DNA of 64,000 bases from Microbacterium sp. STN6. Lineage in GTDB: Bacteria; Actinomycetota; Actinomycetes; Actinomycetales; Microbacteriaceae. The number at the start of each line of letters is the position of its first letter. Within the stretch, counting starts at the first letter, position 1. A program made the translations under genes and the position numbers. The notes beneath the pieces were generated by a model. That model was not told the origin of the DNA and searched no databases. It was given only the letters and a program-made list of their open reading frames with translations. The stretch is taken from positions 186,001 through 250,000 of the forward strand of contig NZ_JAPMIT010000003.1 in the NCBI RefSeq assembly GCF_026410545.1. Direction: 5' to 3'. Shown here in pieces: positions 15,838 to 23,915 of this stretch.

Positions 15838-16740
15838 ATGGCAACCGGCGTACCCATCGAGTTCGACTCGGTGACCAAACGCTTCGGCGACATCGAAGCC
15901 GTCTCCGAGCTCTCGTTCTCGGTCGAACCCGGCAAGGTCACGGGGTTTCTCGGGCCGAATGGCGCGGGCAAGACGACTACCCTGCGCATGCTGCTCGGGC
16001 TCGTGCAGCCGACAAGCGGCACTGCAACGATCGGCGGCTCGCGCTACGCGGAACTCGAGAATCCGCTCGCCACGGTGGGCTCGGCGCTCGAGGCCGCGAG
16101 CTTCACGCCGGGACGCACGGCGCGCAACCACCTGCGAGTCTACGCACAGGCGGCCAGGCTCGACGCCTCGCTCGTGCCTGCCGCGCTCGAGAAGGTGGGG
16201 CTCGCCGACTACGCCGACCGGCGCGTGGCCGGCTACTCGCTTGGCATGCGGCAGCGGCTCGGGCTGGCATTCGCACTGCTGGGTGACCCCGGCGTGCTCG
16301 TGCTCGACGAGCCGATCAACGGTCTAGACCCTGAGGGGATCAAGTGGATCCGCACCTTCCTGCGTGAGCTGGCTGCCGAGGGGCGCACCATTCTCGTGTC
16401 GTCGCACCTGCTCTCTGAGGTGCAGCAGAGCGTTGACGAGGTGGTGATCATCGCAAAAGGCCGGCTCGTGCACCGGGGCGACCTCGCCGATCTCGACCCG
16501 GCCGGCAATCAGCAGGTCGTCGTCGACTCGCCAGACCGCGAGGCGCTCGAGGCGGCGCTGAAGGCGGCTCAGCTCACGTACACCGAGCTGCGCGGCGGGT
16601 TCCTCGTCAGCGGAGCGGAGGCTGCCGAGGTGGGCCATGTCGCCTTCGCCGCAGGCGTGGAGGTGAGCGCCCTGCACAAGCAGAAGTCGGGGCTCGAGGA
16701 GACTTTCCTGCACCTCGTGGGAGAGGGGGGCTCGCTGTGA
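15838..16740 (+). CDS. ABC transporter ATP-binding protein (DrrA/CcmA-type)
   Basis: This 300-residue nucleotide-binding subunit has Walker A GPNGAGKTT at 39-47, signature YSLGMRQR at 133-140, Walker B VLVLDEP at 153-159 with the following D-loop NGLDPEG, and H-loop SSHLLSEVQ. The C-terminal extension (about 230-300) is typical of exporter-type ATPases of the ABC-2 class. ATG 15838 follows GAGGAAG. It is coupled to the membrane subunit gene by a four-base overlap. The substrate is unknown; candidates are a lipid, drug or peptide. An operator-like dyad lies 40-57 bases upstream. Confidence 0.9.
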   Translation: MATGVPIEFDSVTKRFGDIEAVSELSFSVEPGKVTGFLGPNGAGKTTTLRMLLGLVQPTSGTATIGGSRYAELENPLATVGSALEAASFTPGRTARNHLRVYAQAARLDASLVPAALEKVGLADYADRRVAGYSLGMRQRLGLAFALLGDPGVLVLDEPINGLDPEGIKWIRTFLRELAAEGRTILVSSHLLSEVQQSVDEVVIIAKGRLVHRGDLADLDPAGNQQVVVDSPDREALEAALKAAQLTYTELRGGFLVSGAEAAEVGHVAFAAGVEVSALHKQKSGLEETFLHLVGEGGSL

Positions 16741-17552
16741 ACACGTTCATCGCCGGCCTGCGCGCCGAGATCACGAAGCTCTTCACCACGCGCATGTGGT
16801 GGGTGCTCGCCATCGTGCTCTTCGCCTACATCGCCCTGCTCGCAGGCGGCCTCGGCGCCCTGTTCGGCGCGATCACGACCGGCAAGATCACCTCGAGCGG
16901 CGAAACACCGCACTTCGGAACGCTGGCTCCCCTCGTGTACAGCTTCGCGACATCCGTCGGCTATGTGTTCCCCGTGCTGCTCGGCGCACTCGTGACCACG
17001 GGAGAGTTCAAGCACCAGACGCTCACGCCGACGTTCCTGGCGAATCCGCGGCGGTCGCAGGTTCTTGCCGCGAAGGGGGTGGCGTCGCTCGGCGTCGGTG
17101 CCGTTTACGGGGTCGTGGCGCTCGTGGCATCCGTGGGTGCCGGCGCGATCGCGCTGACGATCTTCGGGGTCGACACCACTCTCGGTGACAGCGACACGTG
17201 GGCACTCGTCGGCCGCGCCATTCTCGCAATGGCCCTGTGGGCGGCGATCGGCGTGGGTCTCGGCGTGGTGATCCCGAGTCAGGTCGGCGCCATCATCACG
17301 GTGCTCGCGTTCACCCAGTTCGTCGAGCCGCTGCTGCGCCTCGCGGCGTCGTTCAGCGACGCGACCGCCTCGATCGGCAAGTACCTGCCGGGCGCGGCCA
17401 GCGACGGCCTGGTGGGGTCGAGCTTCTTCACCATCTCCTCGCCCGGCGCCGGCGTTCTCGAGTGGTGGCAGGGCGGCCTGGTGCTGCTGGCGTACGCGGT
17501 CGTGCTGACGATCATCGGCCACTTCATCAGCTGGCGCCGCGACGTCACATGA
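16737..17552 (+). CDS. ABC-2 type transporter membrane subunit
   Basis: The 271-residue integral membrane protein starts with GTG in a GTGA overlap with the ATPase gene. It begins NTFIAGLRAEITKLFTTRMW, the characteristic cytosolic start of ABC-2 permeases, followed by about six hydrophobic segments (e.g. WVLAIVLFAYIALLAGGLGA, VGYVFPVLLGALVTTGEF, LGVGAVYGVVALVASVGAG, AILAMALWAAIGVGLGVVIP, LVLLAYAVVLTIIGHFI). It forms an exporter with the ATPase at 15838-16740. The cargo cannot be inferred from sequence. Confidence 0.85.
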   Translation: MNTFIAGLRAEITKLFTTRMWWVLAIVLFAYIALLAGGLGALFGAITTGKITSSGETPHFGTLAPLVYSFATSVGYVFPVLLGALVTTGEFKHQTLTPTFLANPRRSQVLAAKGVASLGVGAVYGVVALVASVGAGAIALTIFGVDTTLGDSDTWALVGRAILAMALWAAIGVGLGVVIPSQVGAIITVLAFTQFVEPLLRLAASFSDATASIGKYLPGAASDGLVGSSFFTISSPGAGVLEWWQGGLVLLAYAVVLTIIGHFISWRRDVT

Positions 17553-17637
17553 CGTGAGCGGCCAGCTGCGCTGGGAGGCAAGCCGGCGCCCCCACTGAAA
17601 GACGGAAGCAACCCGTGCGCCGGGCGCCGCGGCTCCC

Positions 17638-17643
17638 TAGGGT
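17638..17643 (+). promoter_or_regulatory. -10 box of the AcuI-like gene
   Basis: TAGGGT, six bases before the ATG at 17650; leaderless arrangement. Confidence 0.5.
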
Positions 17644-17649
17644 GGGGGC

Positions 17650-18657
17650 ATGAGCGGATTCCGGGCGATCGTGATCGAGCAGGAGCGGGACGGCGGCCGC
17701 ATCACTGCGCACACCGCAGAGGTACGGATGCTGCGCACCGAGTTCCTGAGTGACGCACCCGTCGCGGTGGCCGTCGAGTACTCCGGGCTCAACTACAAGG
17801 ACGGCCTCGCCCTCGACGGCCGGCCCGGCATCGTGGCGACGTCGCCGCTGATCCCGGGGATCGACCTCGTCGGCACCGTCGATCACTCGGACGACGAGCG
17901 CTGGCAGCCGGGCGACCGCGTGCTGCTGAACGGCGCGGGCATCGGCGAGCGCCTCAATGGCGGCCTGGCCGAACGCGCGCACGTCTCCGGCGACGCGCTC
18001 GTGCGCGTGCCCGACGCGTTCACGAGCAGACAGGCGGCCGCGATCGGCACCGCTGGCTTCACGGCGATGCTCTCGGTGCTCGCCCTCGAGCGCGGCGGCG
18101 TGATGGCCGAGGGCGGCCCGGTTCTCGTGACCGGCGCGTCGGGTGGCGTCGGCTCCGTCGCCATCGCGATCCTCGCGAGGCTCGGCTATGAGGTGACGGC
18201 CTCGACCGGGCGCGCCGCCGAGGAATCGGAGTATCTTCGGCGGCTGGGCGCATCCGAGGTCATGGACCGCGACGAGCTGAGCGACCCGGGTAAGCCGATG
18301 CAGGGCCAGCGCTGGCAGGGCGTGCTCGACGCGGTCGGCAGCCACACACTCGCGAACGCTCTCGCGCAGACGCGGTATGGCGGCACCGTCACCGCGTGTG
18401 GACTGGCGCAGGGGCCGGACCTGCCGGCGACGGTGCTGCCATTCATTCTGCGAGCCGTCAGCCTCGTGGGCATCAACTCGGTGGATGCGCCGCGCTCCCA
18501 GCGCGAAGAGGCCTGGCAGCGGCTCGCGACCGACCTCGACCCGGCCCTGCTCGAGGAGATGACCGAGGAGGTCACGCTCGCCGAGACCGTTGATCGGGCC
18601 GAGCAGATTCTGGCGGGGCAGGTGCGCGGGCGCACGGTCGTGAACGTGCGCGGGTAG
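17650..18657 (+). CDS. acuI: Acrylyl-CoA reductase (AcuI/YhdH-type) medium-chain reductase
   Basis: The 335-residue NADPH-dependent enzyme belongs to the MDR superfamily subgroup YhdH/AcuI: YSGLNYKDGLAL near 44-55, PGIDLVGTV, NGAGIGERLNGGLAERA, the Rossmann motif GASGGVGSVAIAILARLGYE near 159-178, and GLAQGPDLPATVLPFILRAV towards the end. AcuI reduces acryloyl-CoA to propionyl-CoA, which fits the nearby methylcitrate genes, but the two loci are 6 kb apart and not co-transcribed. It lacks the zinc-binding residues of alcohol dehydrogenases. The family is clear; the exact substrate is inferred. Confidence 0.85.
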   Translation: MSGFRAIVIEQERDGGRITAHTAEVRMLRTEFLSDAPVAVAVEYSGLNYKDGLALDGRPGIVATSPLIPGIDLVGTVDHSDDERWQPGDRVLLNGAGIGERLNGGLAERAHVSGDALVRVPDAFTSRQAAAIGTAGFTAMLSVLALERGGVMAEGGPVLVTGASGGVGSVAIAILARLGYEVTASTGRAAEESEYLRRLGASEVMDRDELSDPGKPMQGQRWQGVLDAVGSHTLANALAQTRYGGTVTACGLAQGPDLPATVLPFILRAVSLVGINSVDAPRSQREEAWQRLATDLDPALLEEMTEEVTLAETVDRAEQILAGQVRGRTVVNVRG

Positions 18658-18673
18658 CCAGCGCCATTCACCC

Positions 18674-18747
18674 CGCCGAGAGTGGGTGTTCGCGACGAGG
18701 CGCCGCGTTCCACCACGCACTCTCGTCGCGAACACGCAGTCTCGGCG
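18674..18747. terminator. Long palindrome between convergent genes
   Basis: Arms of 26 bases at 18674-18699 and 18722-18747 are complementary at 24 positions; the inner part is TGTTCGCGACGAG / CTCGTCGCGAACA. It lies between the AcuI-like gene and the convergent flavin monooxygenase gene. No T-run follows, so a cruciform or RNA hairpin that blocks read-through is a guess. Confidence 0.6.
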
Positions 18748-18779
18748 ATGTCGAGACGCGCTTCGCGCTCCTCAATCCG
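18748..18779 (+). repeat. Dispersed hairpin repeat that ends the flavin monooxygenase gene
   Basis: A copy with stem GCGC, loop ttc, GCGC and right end CTCCTCAATCC. The stop codon of the minus-strand gene (18772-18774) is the TGA within its ATTGAGGAG end. Confidence 0.85.
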
Positions 18780-20025
18780 CCGAGCGCCGCCATTCGGCCT
18801 GCGGCTCGCGCAGCGCGGGGCCCAGGTGCTCCGGCCGGAACCCCCGACCGATCACGCGCGCGGCGTACCGCTGCACGAACGGGGTCGCCGCGGCGATCAG
18901 CCAGCGCAGCGGTGCCGGGGCCGGGTTCGGCAGCACCGCGCCGCCGCCGGGCTTGGCGAACAGTTCGTGAGCCCGCTTCTGCAGCTTCTGCATGCGCACG
19001 ACCGGCGGCATCCGCCTGGCCTGAATGCCCGCGAGAACGCTCTCGTCGACCGCCCCCGATCGCAGCGGTGCGACGAGCGCGTTGGCGGCGGCGACGGCAT
19101 CCTGAATCGCGTAATTGACGCCCACCCCGAAGGCGGGAGACATGGCGTGCGCGGCGTCGCCGATGAGCAGCAGGCCGGGCTCGTGCCAGCGCTGCAACCG
19201 GTCGATCTGCACCGTCAGCAGCTTCACCTGCTGCCAGTCGGTGATGCTTCCGAGCACGGGCGCAAGGAACGGCGCCGTCGCCGCGACCGCCCGCCGAAAC
19301 CCGTCGAGCCCGTTCTGCTTCATGACGTCGAAGCTGCCCTTGCGAATGACCATTCCCGCCTGGTAGTTCGTGCCGCGGTCGATCGTGAGCACCATGGAGG
19401 TCTCGTCAAGGTAGGCGAGCGTCGACGGCGGAATCTCCTTCGGCTTCGGCAGGCTGAACCAGAGGACGTCCACGGGCACGCCGAGATCGTCGACGACGAG
19501 TTCGGTATCAGCACGAAGAGCGGATGCGCGGCCGTCGGCCGCGACCGTCAGCGGCGCCCGTACCTCGAGCTCCCCGTCGGGCTCCGTCGCGCGCACGCCG
19601 ACCACCCTGCCGCCCTCGCGGATCAGCCCGGTCGCCTCCGTCTGCATGTGCAGGTTGAAGCCGGGGTACGAGCGGCCGTGCGCCGCGAGGAACGTGAGAA
19701 AGTCCCACTGCGGCATGAGCACGAGGAAGTCGTCTGGCGCGGGAAGGCGGCCGAAGTCGACCGGATGCAGGCGGTTGCCGTTGACGACGGCGTCGAGTGT
19801 CGTGATGGTGTCGTGCGGCTGGCGCAGGAACTCCTGCCGCAGGCCGAGCTCGCCGAGCAGGGTGATGGTCGAGGGGTGGATGGTATCGCCGCGGAAGTCG
19901 CGGAAGAAGTCTCCGTGCTTCTCGAGAACGGCCACGCTCAGCCCAGCCCTGGCCAGAAGCACGCCGAGCATGACGCCCGCGGGCCCACCCCCGGCGATGC
20001 AGCAATCGACAGAAATCGACCTCAT
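18772..20025 (-). CDS. FAD-dependent monooxygenase (p-hydroxybenzoate-hydroxylase fold)
   Basis: The 417-residue single-component flavoprotein has the three FAD/NAD(P)H fingerprints: CCIAGGGPAGVMLGVLLARAG from residue 8, the DG motif TVAADGRAS, and the GD motif LLIGDAAHAMSPAFGVGVN. Such enzymes hydroxylate or epoxidise aromatic or isoprenoid compounds; this one resembles the many uncharacterised actinobacterial FAD-dependent oxidoreductases with a 'RGDTIHPSTITLLGELGL' segment. ATG 20025 is followed by MRSISVDC. The last codon and stop fall in a hairpin repeat. The gene is convergent with the AcuI-like gene. Confidence 0.87.
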   Translation of the reverse strand: MRSISVDCCIAGGGPAGVMLGVLLARAGLSVAVLEKHGDFFRDFRGDTIHPSTITLLGELGLRQEFLRQPHDTITTLDAVVNGNRLHPVDFGRLPAPDDFLVLMPQWDFLTFLAAHGRSYPGFNLHMQTEATGLIREGGRVVGVRATEPDGELEVRAPLTVAADGRASALRADTELVVDDLGVPVDVLWFSLPKPKEIPPSTLAYLDETSMVLTIDRGTNYQAGMVIRKGSFDVMKQNGLDGFRRAVAATAPFLAPVLGSITDWQQVKLLTVQIDRLQRWHEPGLLLIGDAAHAMSPAFGVGVNYAIQDAVAAANALVAPLRSGAVDESVLAGIQARRMPPVVRMQKLQKRAHELFAKPGGGAVLPNPAPAPLRWLIAAATPFVQRYAARVIGRGFRPEHLGPALREPQAEWRRSAD

Positions 20026-20108
20026 TCGCGGCTCCTCTCTGAGCGCTCGGCCTGGCTGTCAGACCTGCAGACCCGAGCGTCGGAGCGCGATGTGCGGCAC
20101 CTACCGCC

Positions 20109-20519
20109 TCAGATCGCCTCGCCCTCGGGCGCCAGCTCGTCAGGGTCGACCAGCCTCAGCGCCTCGATCAACCGGGTGGCGTGCGAGGTCGAGACGATGA
20201 TACGCGCGAACTCGCCCCCGTCGCTGCCCTCGGTCTCGTCTTGCTCCAGATCGATGACGACGGCCGAGCGCTGCTTGCCCTTGATGAGCAGGAAATCCTT
20301 GCCGCCGTGGAACTTCCACGTACCCACGGCCAGCGTGAGGGGCACGAACGCGCCAGGTGCACGGATGCCGCGGATCCAGATCCAGGGATCGGCCGTGATC
20401 GCGACCGACTTGATCTCGTGGCGCGGCACGACAAGAGGAGCGCGCCTCATCGCCAGGACCTTCTCCGCCGCCGTGAGACGGATCTCGAGACGGTCGGGGT
20501 ACACGTGCAGATCGGCCAT
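20109..20519 (-). CDS. Conserved hypothetical protein, possibly PH-like fold
   Basis: The 136-residue soluble protein starts MADLHVYPDRLEIRLTAAEK. It has a strand-rich pattern (LEIRLTAAEKVLAMRR, HEIKSVAIT, FVPLTLAVGTWKF, KDFLLIKGKQRSAVVIDLE) ending in one helix (SHATRLIEALRLV), which looks like a bacterial PH-like domain. I do not recognise a specific function. ATG 20519 has AGAGG just upstream. It is divergent from the ROK regulator gene and lies upstream of, and in line with, the flavin monooxygenase gene. Confidence 0.7.
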   Translation of the reverse strand: MADLHVYPDRLEIRLTAAEKVLAMRRAPLVVPRHEIKSVAITADPWIWIRGIRAPGAFVPLTLAVGTWKFHGGKDFLLIKGKQRSAVVIDLEQDETEGSDGGEFARIIVSTSHATRLIEALRLVDPDELAPEGEAI

Positions 20520-20600
20520 GCCTCTAGTCTGCCGTCTCATGGCGACAGTGACCGTGCCGATTCGTACAAACATCGGCGCACCGCTCCGGTCGCGGGCATG

Positions 20601-20606
20601 TATCTT
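20601..20606 (+). promoter_or_regulatory. -10 box of the ROK regulator gene
   Basis: TATCTT, six bases before the GTG at 20613; leaderless arrangement that sets the start codon. Confidence 0.6.
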
Positions 20607-20612
20607 ATTCTC

Positions 20613-21797
20613 GTGGCAGACCAGCGGCGGACTCCCGGTTCGCAGACTTCACTTCGTGAAGCCAACCGAGCTCGAATCGTCGATGCCATCAAGAAGCACG
20701 GTGGTCTCACCCAGGTCGAGCTCGCGGGCGTGACAGGCCTCTCTGCCGCCACCGTCTCGAACATCGTCAAAGAGCTGACTGCCAGCGGTGTGCTGCACAC
20801 GGCCCCGAGCACCAGAAGCGGCCGGCGGGCCCAGTACGTCACGCTCGCCCACGCTCTTGGCCTGGTCGCCGGGGTGCACTACTCGACGCGCCACATGCGT
20901 GTCGTGCTGGCGGATGTGGCTCACACCGTGCTGGCCGAGCACCATCTGCCGCTCGCCAAGGATCACCGCGCCGACAACGAGCTCGACCGGGCGACCCTGC
21001 TCATCGCCGACATGCTCGAGAGCGTCGATTCCGAGCTCGACGAGCTGCTCGCGGTGGGCATCGCGCTGCCGGCACCGCTGAAGACCGCGACCGGCACCAC
21101 CGCCCGCGGCGGCATACTTCGGGGCTGGGATGCGGTGCCCGTCGCCGACGTCATGGAGCGCCGTCTCAAGCGCCCCACCTTCGTCGACAACTCGGGCAAT
21201 CTGTCTCTCTTGGCCGAAGCGCGGCTCGGCGCGGCACGAGGCAAGAGCAACGTCGTCTTCATCGACGTGGGCGACGGCATCGGTTCCGGGCTACTGCTGG
21301 CGGGGGCGATGTTCCGAGGGCACAACGGGGTCGCGGGCGAATTCGGCCACATCACCATTCGTGAGAACGGCCCGCTCTGCCGGTGCGGCAACCGCGGCTG
21401 CCTCGAGGCGATCGCCGGCGGCCCCGCCGTGCTTGAGGCGCTGAAGCCCGAGCAGGGCCCGCTGAAACTGGGCGATGTCGTCATCAGGGCGATGGCGGGC
21501 GAGGCCCCTTTCGTGCGCGCGATCGCCGAGGCGGGCAAGCACATCGGCGTGGCCGCGGCCAACGTCTGCAACCTTCTCGACCCGGAGCGGCTGGTCGTCG
21601 GGGGCGAACTCGCACGCGCGGGAGAGCTGCTGCTCGGCCCGCTTCGTCACGCGGTCGAGCGGTCGATCATCGTCGACGAGGAGTCCATGCCCGACGTCGT
21701 GCAGGGGCAGCTCGGCAACAGGGCCGCGGCACTCGGCGCAATGATCCTCGCGATCGACAGCGTGGAAATCAGCACCGAGGACGCGGCAATAGCCTGA
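20613..21797 (+). CDS. ROK-family transcriptional repressor (XylR-like)
   Basis: The 394-residue protein has an N-terminal winged helix-turn-helix (about 15-70; LTQVELAGVTGLSAATVSNI) and a ROK sugar-binding domain with the zinc motif H246 ... C256-x-C258-x4-C263 in CRCGNRGCLEA. ROK repressors such as XylR and NagC release DNA on binding sugar. The next genes encode a xylose-type ABC importer, so xylose or a derivative is the probable effector. GTG 20613 is preferred over ATG 20598 because of the TATCTT box. A dyad in front of xylF is a candidate binding site. Confidence 0.88.
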   Translation: MADQRRTPGSQTSLREANRARIVDAIKKHGGLTQVELAGVTGLSAATVSNIVKELTASGVLHTAPSTRSGRRAQYVTLAHALGLVAGVHYSTRHMRVVLADVAHTVLAEHHLPLAKDHRADNELDRATLLIADMLESVDSELDELLAVGIALPAPLKTATGTTARGGILRGWDAVPVADVMERRLKRPTFVDNSGNLSLLAEARLGAARGKSNVVFIDVGDGIGSGLLLAGAMFRGHNGVAGEFGHITIRENGPLCRCGNRGCLEAIAGGPAVLEALKPEQGPLKLGDVVIRAMAGEAPFVRAIAEAGKHIGVAAANVCNLLDPERLVVGGELARAGELLLGPLRHAVERSIIVDEESMPDVVQGQLGNRAAALGAMILAIDSVEISTEDAAIA

Positions 21798-21807
21798 GGC
21801 CAAATCG

Positions 21808-21830
21808 TTGTCTTCAAGACTTGACGACAA
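21808..21830. promoter_or_regulatory. Candidate ROK operator in front of xylF
   Basis: TTGTC-N13-GACAA with inner symmetry TCTTCAAGA, 65-88 bases before the xylF start. TTGACG at 21821-21826 could be a -35 element, so binding would block it. Assignment to the adjacent ROK protein is inferred from position. Confidence 0.5.
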
Positions 21831-21895
21831 GAATCAGAACTGACAAGCTCATGCCAGTCGCCAAAGTGGCCGACGTCAAATCCGGAGGTTTTTCA

Positions 21896-23002
21896 ATGAA
21901 GATCGCCACCACGAGAGCGGTTGTCGCGACAGCCGCGATCCTGCTCACAGCGGGCACCCTGACAGCCTGTTCGAACGGTGCAGACACGGGTAGCAGCAAC
22001 AAACCGGCTGACACGGCGAATGCCAAGATCGGCCTGCTGCTTCCTGACTCGGTCACCGCGCGCTACGAGAGCGCAGACAAGCCCTACTTCGAACAGAAAA
22101 TCAAGGAGCTCTGCCCCGACTGCAAGGTGCTCTACGCGAACGCCGACGGGGACGCCTCGAAGCAGCAGCAGCAGGCCGAGTCAATGCTGACGCAGGGCGT
22201 CAAGGTTCTGGTGCTCGACCCGTTCGACGGCAAGGCGGCCGCGGCCATCGTGAATGAGGCCAAGTCGAAGAAGGTCCCCGTGATCTCCTACGACCGCCTG
22301 ATCGACAGCCCCGACAGCAGCTACTACATCTCGTTCGACAACGAGAAGGTCGGGCAGCTGCAGGCGACTGCGCTCGTCGAGAAGCTCAAGAACGATGGCG
22401 TGCCGGAGGGCAGCGGAATCCTCATGGTCAACGGATCCCCGACCGACAACAACGCCACGCTCTTCAAGAAGGGCGCGCATTCCGTGATCGACTCGAGCGG
22501 CTACAAGGTACTCGCCGAGTACGACACACCCGGATGGGAGCCGACCAAGGCTCAGGACTGGGTGGCCGGCCAGGTGACCAAGTTCGGCAACCAGATCAAG
22601 GGTGTCTACGACGCCAACGACGACACCGCTGCCGGTGCGATCGCAGCCCTCAAGGCCGGCGGCGTCTCACCGCTGCCGCCCGTCACGGGACAGGACGCCT
22701 CGCTCGGTGGTATCCAGCGCATCCTCGCCGGTGACCAGTACATGACGATCTACAAGGCGTTCAAGCCCGAGGCGTACAAGGCCGCGGAGCTCACCGTCGA
22801 CCTGATCAAGGGCAAGAACCCGAAGGGTGACAGCACCACCAAGACCGCCGGTGGCGCCGACATCCAGTCGTTCCTGCTGACCCCGGTCGCCGTCACGACG
22901 GCCAACATCGAAGACACCGTCGTCAAGGACGGGCTGTACAAGGCGTCGGAGATCTGCACCTCCGCCTACGCAGCCGCCTGCGAGAAGTACGGCGTCAAGT
23001 AA
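21896..23002 (+). CDS. xylF: D-xylose-type ABC transporter substrate-binding lipoprotein
   Basis: The 368-residue lipoprotein has a signal peptide with lipobox LTAC and acceptor C25. The mature part is a periplasmic-binding-protein type I fold close to XylF: VISYDRLIDSPDSSYYISFD, NEKVGQLQATALVE, NGSPTDNNATLFKKG, YDANDDTAAGAIAALKAGG and TGQDASLGGIQRILAGDQYM, matching sugar-contact positions of XylF. It feeds xylose to the permease and ATPase downstream. ATG 21896 follows GGAGGT. A strong hairpin after the stop separates it from the ATPase gene, typical where the binding protein must be made in excess. Confidence 0.9.
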   Translation: MKIATTRAVVATAAILLTAGTLTACSNGADTGSSNKPADTANAKIGLLLPDSVTARYESADKPYFEQKIKELCPDCKVLYANADGDASKQQQQAESMLTQGVKVLVLDPFDGKAAAAIVNEAKSKKVPVISYDRLIDSPDSSYYISFDNEKVGQLQATALVEKLKNDGVPEGSGILMVNGSPTDNNATLFKKGAHSVIDSSGYKVLAEYDTPGWEPTKAQDWVAGQVTKFGNQIKGVYDANDDTAAGAIAALKAGGVSPLPPVTGQDASLGGIQRILAGDQYMTIYKAFKPEAYKAAELTVDLIKGKNPKGDSTTKTAGGADIQSFLLTPVAVTTANIEDTVVKDGLYKASEICTSAYAAACEKYGVK

Positions 23003-23007
23003 CCGCT

Positions 23008-23045
23008 GCCCGGCCGGGAATCGCGCTCGCGGTTCCCGGCCGGGC
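23008..23045 (+). terminator. Intra-operon hairpin after xylF
   Basis: GCCCGGCCGGGAA and TTCCCGGCCGGGC form a perfect 13-bp stem with a 12-base loop, without a T-run. It probably stabilises the xylF mRNA end or causes partial termination before the ATPase gene. Confidence 0.7.
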
Positions 23046-23093
23046 ACACTTTCGCGTTAAGCTCGGCCCACCGGCCGATTCAAAGGAGAAATC

Positions 23094-23915
23094 GTGACCC
23101 TGGAAGCCACCGCTCCAGAACAGACCGCTCCCGCACGGGAGCCGGTGCTCTCGATCAAGCAGATCTCGAAGGGGTTCGGTGCCGTGCAGGCGCTGACCGA
23201 CATCGAGATGGATGTGTACCCGGGTGAGGTCGTCGCCATTGTCGGTGACAACGGCGCGGGCAAGTCCACGCTGGTCAAGATCCTCGCCGGTGTGCATACG
23301 GCCGACTCCGGCCAGATCTTCTTCGATGGCCGGCGCGTCACGATTCCCACCCCTGCGGCCTCTCGCGAACTCGGCATCGCCACGGTCTTCCAGGACCTCG
23401 CTCTCTGCGACAACCTCGACGTCGTCTCCAACCTCTTCCTTGGCCGCGAGCTCGGATCGGGCACGCTCGACGAGGAGCAGATGGAACAGCAGTCCTGGAC
23501 GCTTCTGCGCCAGCTCTCTGCCAAGATCCCCTCCGTTCGCATCGCCGTCGCCTCCCTCTCCGGCGGCCAGCGGCAGACCGTGGCCATCGCACGCTCTCTC
23601 ATCGGCGATCCGAAGATCGTGATCCTCGACGAGCCGACCGCGGCTCTGGGTGTCGCCCAGACCGCTGAGGTGCTCAACCTCGTCGAGCGCCTGCGCGAGC
23701 GCGGCCTCGGCGTCGTCCTCATCAGCCACAACATGGCAGACGTGCAGGCCGTGGCGGATCGCGTCGTCGTGCTGCGCCTCGGTCGCAACAACGGAAACTT
23801 CCGCGTTCCCGACGTCAGCTACGAAGAGATCATCGCCGCCATCACCGGCGCCACAGACAACGCCGTCACCCGCAGGGCCACGGCCCGCCCCACCCAGGAG
23901 GTCCCGGAAGCATGA
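23094..23915 (+). CDS. Sugar ABC transporter ATP-binding protein, half-size
   Basis: The 273-residue ATPase has Walker A GDNGAGKST at 51-59, signature LSGGQ at 155-159 and Walker B IVILDEP at 175-181. It has one nucleotide-binding domain, whereas E. coli XylG and RbsA are double-domain proteins of about 500 residues; FrcA of the fructose system is the half-size precedent. Two copies would therefore act with XylH. GTG 23094 follows AAAGGAG. The stop overlaps the permease ATG by four bases. Confidence 0.9.
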   Translation: MTLEATAPEQTAPAREPVLSIKQISKGFGAVQALTDIEMDVYPGEVVAIVGDNGAGKSTLVKILAGVHTADSGQIFFDGRRVTIPTPAASRELGIATVFQDLALCDNLDVVSNLFLGRELGSGTLDEEQMEQQSWTLLRQLSAKIPSVRIAVASLSGGQRQTVAIARSLIGDPKIVILDEPTAALGVAQTAEVLNLVERLRERGLGVVLISHNMADVQAVADRVVVLRLGRNNGNFRVPDVSYEEIIAAITGATDNAVTRRATARPTQEVPEA

